In this document: piece by piece, positions 5,851-10,788 of the stretch | Position numbering within the stretch: the first letter of the stretch is position 1 | How the letters are laid out: each line of letters begins with the position of its first letter | Source of the DNA: Candidatus Blautia equi | Lineage (GTDB): Bacteria > Bacillota > Clostridia > Lachnospirales > Lachnospiraceae | Direction of reading: 5' to 3' | Assembly: GCA_018064695.1 (NCBI GenBank) | Contig: JAGHUU010000311.1 | Span: 1-10,788, forward strand | DNA length: 10,788 nt | Translations under genes and position numbers: made by a program | Notes under the pieces: model-generated | What the model was told of the DNA's origin: nothing | What the model saw: the letters and a program-made list of their open reading frames with translations, nothing else | Database searches by the model: none

Positions 5851-6858
5851 TTAAAGGAGCTGAAGTCCTTTTTCGGCAGCTGCTTTCTGAGTTTCCTCAG
5901 GCCAGATGGATACGTGTACCTCACCGATATGTGCTTTACGAAGGAAGAACATACAGATACGGGACTGTCCGATACCACCGCCGATGGTATATGGAAGCTC
6001 TTTGTTTAAGATGGCCTGCTGGAATGGAAGCGCACGTCTGTCATCGCAGTTTGCGATGGTGAGCTGTTTGTCCAGGCTGTCCTCGTCAACACGGATACCC
6101 ATGGAGGAAAGCTCTAATGCGATGTCCAGAACAGGGTAGTAGATGAGGATATCTCCGTTCAGTTCCCAGTCATCGTAGTCCGGTGCACGGCCGTCGTGGC
6201 GCTCGCCGTTGGTCAGGGTCTTGCCGATCTTCATAAGGAAGACAGCACCTTTTTCCTTAACGATCTTGTACTCGCGCTCCTTTGGAGAGAGGTCTGGGTA
6301 CATGTCAAGCAGCTCCTGGCTGGTCATGAAGAAGATCTCTTTTGGAAGAAACTCCTCAATGTAGTCATACTGAACTGCCATATATTTTTCAGTTTTGCGA
6401 AGTGCGCTGTAGATTGCCTTTACGGTCTCCTGAAGAGTTTCAACGCAGCGCTCCTCTTTGGTAATGATCTTTTCCCAGTCCCACTGATCTACGTATACGG
6501 AGTGGATGTTGTCCACGTCCTCATCACGGCGGATCGCTACCATGTCTGTATACAGACCTTCGCCATGGGCAAAGCCGTATTTTTTCAGAGCATAGCGTTT
6601 CCACTTAGCCAGAGAGTGTACGATTTCAGCGTTTTCTTCTTCGCCTTTAATATCAAAGCTTACAGGACGCTCCACACCGTTCAGGTTATCGTTCAGACCG
6701 GAACTTGGGCTGACAAAGATAGGTGCGGAAACGCGGAGCAGGTTTAGCTTCTGAGCCAGTGTCTGCTGGAAAAAGTCTTTCACAGTTTTAATAGCCACCT
6801 GGGTATCATGCAGGTTCAGTGCAGATTCATACCCGGCAGGGATCTTGATCTGTTCCAT
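5851..6858 (-). CDS. asnA: Aspartate-ammonia ligase AsnA
   Basis: Forms asparagine from aspartate, ammonia and ATP via an aspartyl-adenylate, using a class II aminoacyl-tRNA-synthetase-like fold in the cytoplasm. The 335-residue protein matches the AsnA family along its length: NDNLNGVERPV (56-66), VHSLAKWKR (80-88), GEGLYTDM (99-106), HSVYVDQWDWE (119-129), an APDYDDWELNGD segment and GGGIGQSR (293-300), which corresponds to synthetase motif 3. The frame extends upstream to an ATG at 6894, but the ATG at 6858 is chosen. AAGGAGGG lies 6 nt before it, MEQIKIPAGY is a sensible N-terminus, and 6894 lies within or next to the -10 region of its promoter. It is transcribed on its own promoter, divergent from the acyltransferase. 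Confidence 0.96.
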   Translation of the reverse strand: MEQIKIPAGYESALNLHDTQVAIKTVKDFFQQTLAQKLNLLRVSAPIFVSPSSGLNDNLNGVERPVSFDIKGEEENAEIVHSLAKWKRYALKKYGFAHGEGLYTDMVAIRRDEDVDNIHSVYVDQWDWEKIITKEERCVETLQETVKAIYSALRKTEKYMAVQYDYIEEFLPKEIFFMTSQELLDMYPDLSPKEREYKIVKEKGAVFLMKIGKTLTNGERHDGRAPDYDDWELNGDILIYYPVLDIALELSSMGIRVDEDSLDKQLTIANCDDRRALPFQQAILNKELPYTIGGGIGQSRICMFFLRKAHIGEVHVSIWPEETQKAAAEKGLQLL

Positions 6859-6894
6859 GGAAAGCCCTCCTTTTCTAATAAAAATACGAGGCAT

Positions 6895-6923
6895 ATTATA
6901 ACAGGTAATTTTATGCTTTGCAA
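6895..6923 (-). promoter_or_regulatory. Promoter of asnA
   Basis: On the minus strand TTGCAA (6923-6918) and a perfect TATAAT (6900-6895) are 17 nt apart, with TG one base upstream of the -10 (extended -10). The predicted start is near 6888, which leaves a leader of about 30 nt. Confidence 0.75.
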
Positions 6924-6955
6924 TGCTAAAGTGAGAAAAGGCAAAAACATTATTC

Positions 6956-6984
6956 TTTTCATTTATTTGTTATTAGAGTATAAT
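6956..6984 (+). promoter_or_regulatory. Promoter of the acyltransferase-glycosyltransferase genes
   Basis: TTTTCA (6956-6961) and a perfect TATAAT (6979-6984) are 17 nt apart. The start would be near 6991, about 28 nt before the first codon. It is divergent from the asnA promoter. Confidence 0.65.
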
Positions 6985-7018
6985 TATTCTAGATTATTAT
7001 GTTCACAGGGAGAAGAAG

Positions 7019-8125
7019 ATGAAGGACAAAAAATACTACTATTCTTTCGATTCTATAAAGGGCATCAGCATTTTTATTGTATGCATCTGCGGCCATTTCT
7101 GGCAGTTTACCCCGGCTGAGTACTGGGCTTCCGGCAAATATGTGTGGGCAGTAAACATGACAAATGCCGTCACCCATTTTGCATTCCAGACCTATCCTGT
7201 CATGGAGCTGCTGTTTATGATCAGCGGTTTTCAGATGTTTGCTTCCTATAATAAAATTGCAGACGGTGAGGAGCCGTTTGGACAGTACCTCTGGAGAAAA
7301 GTCCAGAGAATCTTCCCGCTGACTATTCTTGGCACATTGCTGATCGCAGTGGGGGGCCTGATCTACGAGGGCATTACCGGAGAACTCTGGTATGATGTCT
7401 CTGTCACAGGCACCTATCTGGTGGAAAACCTGCTTAATATCCAGTCATGGGTCAATGTAAAGCATACCCTGAACGGACCACTCTGGTACATCAGTGTCTA
7501 TTTCTTCTGTCTGCTGTTATTCTATTTCTTATGCAGAATCGGAAAGAAGACCGGGCTGGATCTCTGGGTCATGCTGATTCCTGTTCTTCTGGGTCTCTAC
7601 TATTCCAACCGCAATATGGAAGTCCTGCTTATGAACAATGACATGGCAAGAGGATACCTTGGGTTCTTCTTTGGTGTTCTGATCGCCGGATTATCTGAGA
7701 AGATCAAAGGAAAAGCAGTTCGGAAGCTGAATGTGATCTCTGCAGTTATGATCATTCTCTGGTTCATCATGCGCTATCCGTTAAAAGAGCATCTTTACGG
7801 ATCCCTGCAGGATCAGGTAGTGGTAAGTATGCTCTTCCTGTTCACACCGGTTCTTCTGGTGCTTGCAAACAATGAGAGACTGGACCGCATTGTGGGAAAC
7901 AAATGGCTGGCATATATCGGCAAAATTTCTTTCAGTATGTATGTCCTTAACATTCCGTTCTGTATGTGGATCCTGATCATTGATAAGGCATTCAAATGGA
8001 ACCTGCCGTATCAGATGGATTATATGTTCTGGATCACCTCCGTGATCCAGGTTTATCTGGCTACACTTGTGTATCGATTTTTTGAAAAACCGGTCTATAA
8101 GAAATTAAAGACCATTGGAAAATAA
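7019..8125 (+). CDS. Membrane acyltransferase, acyltransferase-3 (OafA/WecH-like) family
   Basis: A 368-residue protein with about ten hydrophobic segments. Members of this family transfer acetyl or other acyl groups to sugars of surface polysaccharides, peptidoglycan or small molecules, acting at the cytoplasmic membrane. Diagnostic points are FDSIKGISIFIVCICGH (10-26), with the conserved His26 at the end of the first helix; LLFMISGF (64-71); the basic WRKVQRIFPL that follows; and a C-terminal RFFEKPVYKKL. It starts at an ATG 6 nt after GGGAG. The next gene, a glycosyltransferase, begins 26 nt after its stop and shares its transcript, which suggests the acceptor is a glycan or glycolipid built by the neighbours. 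The exact acyl group and acceptor cannot be inferred. Confidence 0.85.
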   Translation: MKDKKYYYSFDSIKGISIFIVCICGHFWQFTPAEYWASGKYVWAVNMTNAVTHFAFQTYPVMELLFMISGFQMFASYNKIADGEEPFGQYLWRKVQRIFPLTILGTLLIAVGGLIYEGITGELWYDVSVTGTYLVENLLNIQSWVNVKHTLNGPLWYISVYFFCLLLFYFLCRIGKKTGLDLWVMLIPVLLGLYYSNRNMEVLLMNNDMARGYLGFFFGVLIAGLSEKIKGKAVRKLNVISAVMIILWFIMRYPLKEHLYGSLQDQVVVSMLFLFTPVLLVLANNERLDRIVGNKWLAYIGKISFSMYVLNIPFCMWILIIDKAFKWNLPYQMDYMFWITSVIQVYLATLVYRFFEKPVYKKLKTIGK

Positions 8126-8151
8126 TAGAAATGAGAATGGGAGATACCGGC

Positions 8152-9123
8152 ATGCAGTTATTATCTGTAGTCCTTCCGGCTTACAATGAAGAAGATAATA
8201 TAGAGAGAACCTGTAAAGTACTCCATGAGATCCTTGGCGGAGCGGGTATTCCGTACGAGCTTGTGATGGTGGACGACGGATCCCGGGACCGCACCTGGGA
8301 GATGATTCTTAAGGTTTCGGAGACAGACAGCCATGTTTACGGCGTGCATTTTTCCAGGAATTTTGGAAAAGAGGCCGCAGTTTACGCTGGTCTTGCCAAA
8401 GCTACGGGAGATGTGATCGCTGTCATGGACTGCGACCTGCAGCATCCGCCGGAAACTCTGGTGGAGATGTACCGCCTCTATCAGGAGGGCTATGAAGTGA
8501 TAGAGGGCGTCAAGAGTGACCGCGGCAGCGAGAGCGCGATCCACAGAAAAATGGCCACCATTTTCTATGATTTTATGACAAAAGCCACCGGCGTGGACAT
8601 GCAGAACGCGTCGGATTTTAAGATGATGAGCAGAAAAGCTGTGAACGCAGTGCTTTCTCTTCCTGAGAGAAACATGTTTTTCCGTGCCACATCCTCATGG
8701 GTGGGCTATAAGACCACCAGCGTGAGCTTTGAAGTGCAGGAGCGCCAGGCGGGAGAGTCCAAGTGGAGCACAGCATCTCTTGTGAAATATGCATTTAACA
8801 ATATCGTATCCTTCACCACCGCGCCGATGCAGTTTGTAACCATTGGCGGTATGGTATGTTTCCTGTTCAGTGTGATCCTGACCATCTATTCCCTGGTCAT
8901 GAAATTTACCGGAAATGCCGTGGATGGATATACCACCCTTATCATTGTACTTCTTTTTATAGGAAGTATGGTGATGGTGAGTCTTGGCATTATAGGCTAT
9001 TACATATCCAAGATCTACGAGGAAGTGCAGCATCGCCCGCGCTACATCATTTCCAGCACCGTTCGCGGAGAACGCGGAATCACAGACGAGCTGAACGGGT
9101 CTGAAAACAGCGATAAAGAGTAG
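8152..9123 (+). CDS. Polyprenyl-phosphate glycosyltransferase, GtrB/DPM1-like (family 2)
   Basis: Probably transfers a sugar from a nucleotide donor to undecaprenyl phosphate on the inner membrane face. The 323-residue protein has a GT-A domain with LPAYNEEDNI (8-17), DDGSRDRTWE (41-50) and the metal-binding DCD in MDCDLQHPPE (92-101). After it come RNMFFR and QERQAGESKW segments like those of GtrB/ArnC relatives. Two membrane helices (about 228-251 and 261-285) anchor the C-terminus. The frame opens at 8131, but ATG 8152 is preferred. GGGAG (8139-8143) sits 8 nt upstream and the protein then begins directly at the first strand, while the earlier ATGs have no ribosome site. It lies just downstream of the acyltransferase in the same operon. 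The sugar is unknown. Confidence 0.88.
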   Translation: MQLLSVVLPAYNEEDNIERTCKVLHEILGGAGIPYELVMVDDGSRDRTWEMILKVSETDSHVYGVHFSRNFGKEAAVYAGLAKATGDVIAVMDCDLQHPPETLVEMYRLYQEGYEVIEGVKSDRGSESAIHRKMATIFYDFMTKATGVDMQNASDFKMMSRKAVNAVLSLPERNMFFRATSSWVGYKTTSVSFEVQERQAGESKWSTASLVKYAFNNIVSFTTAPMQFVTIGGMVCFLFSVILTIYSLVMKFTGNAVDGYTTLIIVLLFIGSMVMVSLGIIGYYISKIYEEVQHRPRYIISSTVRGERGITDELNGSENSDKE

Positions 9124-9146
9124 AAATCACAGGATTTCCTGCGTTA

Positions 9147-9159
9147 CGGGGAGACCCCG
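9147..9159 (+). repeat. Short GC-rich hairpin in the gap between the two glycosyltransferases
   Basis: CGGGG (9147-9151) pairs with CCCCG (9155-9159) around AGA. It is followed by AAAATG rather than T, so it is not a standard terminator, though it may slow transcription at the end of the acyltransferase operon. An alternative 6-bp hairpin, GAAATC (9123-9128) with GATTTC (9133-9138), precedes it. Confidence 0.35.
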
Positions 9160-9175
9160 AAAATGTGCTAAAATA

Positions 9176-9204
9176 TTGTACATCATATGAAAATATGCTA
9201 TGAT
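9176..9204 (+). promoter_or_regulatory. Promoter of the second glycosyltransferase
   Basis: TTGTAC (9176-9181) lies 17 nt before TATGAT (9199-9204), and TGC just ahead of the -10 makes it an extended -10. The predicted start, near 9211, gives a leader of about 70 nt. Confidence 0.6.
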
Positions 9205-9280
9205 TTACATACTATTATGTTCCGGATAAGATCGGAAAATTATGAAATCCGGAATGATCCTGAGAACGGAGGAAAGAGAT

Positions 9281-9985
9281 ATGGACAGTTTATACATTGT
9301 AATGCCGGCCTATAACGAGGAGGCAAATATTCGTGACGTAGTGGAAGCATGGTACCCTGTTCTGGAGGGAAAAGCTCCTGAATCCCGTCTTGTCATTGCA
9401 GACAGCGGAAGCGTAGATGCCACCCACGCAATTCTGGAGGAAATGCAGAAGGATCACCCACAGCTGGAGATCCTGCCTGATACCTTAAAACAGCATGGAC
9501 CAAAGGTCATCGCGCTTTATGATTACGCTATTAAGAGCGGCGCTGACTATGTATTCCAGACAGACTCCGACGGTCAGACAGACCCTGCCGAGTTTGCAGC
9601 ATTCTGGAGAGGCAGACAGAAATATGATGCCATCCTGGGTTACAGAAAAGTCCGCGGAGACGGTCAGGACCGTGCTTTTGTAGAGCATGTGGTATGTTTC
9701 CTGCTTCGCCTGTACTTTGGTGTTAAGGTTCCGGATGCCAACGCACCGTTCCGTCTCATGAAATGCGATGTAGTGAAGAAATACCTGTACAAACTGAAAG
9801 AGGACTACAATCTTCCTAATATTATGATGACCACTTATCTGGTACATTATAAAGAGAAAGTAGCTTTCAGAACCATCACCTTTAAGCCTCGCCAGGGTGG
9901 CGTAAACTCCATCAATATTCCTAAGATCGTAAAGATCGGCTGGCAGGCTGTGAAGGATTTCTACGTACTGAAAAAAGAGATGTAA
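9281..9985 (+). CDS. Soluble family 2 glycosyltransferase
   Basis: A 234-residue protein made of a GT-A domain only. MPAYNEEANI (8-17), ADSGS (40-44) and TDSDGQTDP (94-102, with the DxD at 95-97) are the nucleotide-sugar and metal sites. The C-terminal part (FRLMKCDV, RQGGVNSINI) resembles dolichyl-phosphate mannose synthase-like enzymes. Unlike its neighbour it has no membrane helices, so it is probably cytoplasmic or peripheral. The frame opens at 9242, but ATG 9281 is chosen because GGAGG (9268-9272) sits 8 nt before it and the protein then starts at the first core strand. It has its own promoter and a hairpin after it. Donor and acceptor are unknown; the company it keeps suggests surface glycan synthesis. 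Confidence 0.85.
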   Translation: MDSLYIVMPAYNEEANIRDVVEAWYPVLEGKAPESRLVIADSGSVDATHAILEEMQKDHPQLEILPDTLKQHGPKVIALYDYAIKSGADYVFQTDSDGQTDPAEFAAFWRGRQKYDAILGYRKVRGDGQDRAFVEHVVCFLLRLYFGVKVPDANAPFRLMKCDVVKKYLYKLKEDYNLPNIMMTTYLVHYKEKVAFRTITFKPRQGGVNSINIPKIVKIGWQAVKDFYVLKKEM

Positions 9986-10002
9986 TTCATAAAAATTATC
10001 TG

Positions 10003-10035
10003 ATTCAGAGGGACCATAATGGTCTCTCTGAATTT
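10003..10035 (+). terminator. Possible terminator after the second glycosyltransferase
   Basis: A 15-bp arm pair, 10003-10017 with 10019-10033, is perfect except for one G-U pair; the real loop is about 5 nt. Only three T follow (10033-10035), so termination may be partial, leaving readthrough into the membrane-protein gene. Confidence 0.55.
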
Positions 10036-10051
10036 GACGTTATTGAAACAA

Positions 10052-10104
10052 TTGCTGCTGTGCGCGGATAGCCATGCGAATGGCAGCCAATACCTGAAAA
10101 CAGG
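10052..10104 (+). promoter_or_regulatory. Structured leader before the last gene
   Basis: Three short helices sit between the hairpin at 10003 and the last start codon. TTGCTG (10052-10057) pairs with CAG-C-CAA (10084-10090, one bulge), enclosing GCCAT (10071-10075) with ATGGC (10080-10084), which has a GNRA-type GCGA loop (base 10084 is shared). CCTG (10093-10096) pairs with CAGG (10101-10104) around AAAA. No known riboswitch was recognised, and the helices are short enough to be chance. Confidence 0.25.
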
Positions 10105-10124
10105 GATATGAGGGAGAATCCGTA

Positions 10125-10788
10125 ATGTTAGGAATACTATATTTGCTTCTTTGTTTCTGCGTGGGTAATCTGATATGCAGATTATTCTGGCCGGACATGA
10201 ATAAAAACAACAAAGTGCCGTCGTATTTTGTATGTATACCGGCATGGTTCCTGTCAGGCGTCCTGCCTGTAACCTGGACCGTATATCTGCTGGCCTATTT
10301 ATTCAGAGGATCCCGCCAGGCCCTTCTCCCGGCGAACATCCTTACATTTATCATCTACGCAGTAATCCTCATTGAAGGAAACCTGCTTCTCAAAAAAAGA
10401 AAAAAAGCCTCTCTTGCAGCATCCCCCGCAGCCGAGACCACAACAGACCCATCCACCGAAGAAACCAACACAGCAGAAACTGCTGAAACGGAAACCGCTG
10501 CCGAGAAAGCTGTCGCAGCAGAGGAAGCAATAGCAGAGAAAACTGCAGCAGCAAGAACCACTGCCGCAAAAAGCGTAGCCGAGAAAACCGCTGCCGAGAA
10601 AACTGTTGCAGAGAGAGCAGTAACAGAGAAAACCGCTGCAGTGAACGCTATTGCAGAAGCGGTTGATGGTAATCTGCTTAAAACCGTAGCTGCAAATGAA
10701 GTGGCTGGCGATGATTGGATTGAAAACATAGCTGCTGAGGAAGCTGTTGACGGTGATCGGATTGAAGCAGTAGCTGCTGAGGAAGCTG
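10125..10788 (+). CDS. N-terminal part of a membrane protein with an Ala/Glu-rich repetitive tail (cut by window end)
   Basis: The open frame runs 221 codons to the window end with no stop. It starts at an ATG 8 nt after GGGAG (10112-10116). Three hydrophobic helices come first, at about residues 2-21, 34-60 and 68-89, including SGVLPVTWTVYLLAYLF. The basic KKRKK (90-94) follows, then a long low-complexity stretch rich in Ala, Glu, Thr and Lys with recurring AEKTAA-like units (about 95-173) that is probably helical or coiled-coil, then 14-residue tandem repeats. I do not recognise the family with confidence. Position after polyprenyl-phosphate and soluble glycosyltransferases suggests a large GT-C-type or other multi-pass glycan enzyme into which the repeat region has been inserted, but that is inference; the diagnostic parts lie outside the window. 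The Ala/Glu tail would follow the third helix. Confidence 0.75.
   Translation, partial: MLGILYLLLCFCVGNLICRLFWPDMNKNNKVPSYFVCIPAWFLSGVLPVTWTVYLLAYLFRGSRQALLPANILTFIIYAVILIEGNLLLKKRKKASLAASPAAETTTDPSTEETNTAETAETETAAEKAVAAEEAIAEKTAAARTTAAKSVAEKTAAEKTVAERAVTEKTAAVNAIAEAVDGNLLKTVAANEVAGDDWIENIAAEEAVDGDRIEAVAAEEA
10644..10788 (+). repeat. 42-bp tandem repeat encoding a 14-residue unit
   Basis: Three full units (10644-10685, 10686-10727, 10728-10769) and the start of a fourth (10770 to the window end) lie in frame. The protein units read NAIAEAVDGNLLKT, VAANEVAGDDWIEN, IAAEEAVDGDRIEA and VAAEEA. Identity rises toward the window end: units 3 and 4 share GCTGCTGAGGAAGCTG exactly, which suggests recent copying. 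The array probably continues past the window. Confidence 0.8.

Noticed and set aside
10355..10729. 124-codon Ala/Ser/Val-rich frame on the minus strand
   Set aside because: It is the complement of the repetitive Ala/Glu tail; repeats keep the opposite frame open. The plus strand has a ribosome site and membrane helices.

Overview
The window looks like a chromosomal segment of a low-to-mid-GC Firmicute, most likely a gut Clostridia of the Lachnospiraceae type. The reasons are the paired glgC-glgD genes of the Firmicutes glycogen pathway, strong AGGAGG-like ribosome sites, GTG and TTG starts, compact intrinsic terminators, and the product sequences themselves. The organism call is inference from gene content, with no database search. 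No transposase, phage gene, CRISPR array, tRNA or rRNA was seen.

Layout. (1) 1-440: no protein gene. It holds a compact, highly structured candidate RNA (about 121-287), with long-range and nested complementarity, upstream of glgC. (2) 441-2834: glgC and glgD, overlapping by 7 nt and closed by a strong terminator; they make ADP-glucose for glycogen synthesis. (3) 2835-4388: an intergenic region with two adjacent inverted repeats, then a UMF1/Atg22-like major facilitator transporter. A symmetric bidirectional terminator separates it from the convergent genes that follow. (4) 4431-6858, minus strand: asnA (ammonia-dependent asparagine synthetase), then a small two-CBS-domain protein and dapF (diaminopimelate epimerase). 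The CBS-dapF pair has its own near-consensus promoter, and a terminator-like hairpin lies at the very 5' end of the predicted transcript. (5) 6956-10788, plus strand: a surface-glycan group comprising a membrane acyltransferase, a polyprenyl-phosphate glycosyltransferase of the GtrB/DPM1 type, a second soluble family 2 glycosyltransferase with its own promoter, and the start of a membrane protein whose three N-terminal helices are followed by a long Ala/Glu-rich repetitive tail that runs off the window.

How the parts fit. Glycogen precursor synthesis, meso-diaminopimelate (cell wall/lysine) and asparagine synthesis are housekeeping functions. The right-hand group probably decorates a cell-surface polymer: a lipid-linked sugar made by the GtrB-like enzyme would be used by an outward-facing GT-C-type membrane enzyme, with acylation by the acyltransferase. 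The observations most worth following are the structured RNA before glgC, the hairpin at the start of the CBS-dapF transcript, the resemblance of the CBS protein to c-di-AMP-binding DarB/CbpB, and the 14-residue tandem repeats in the last gene.
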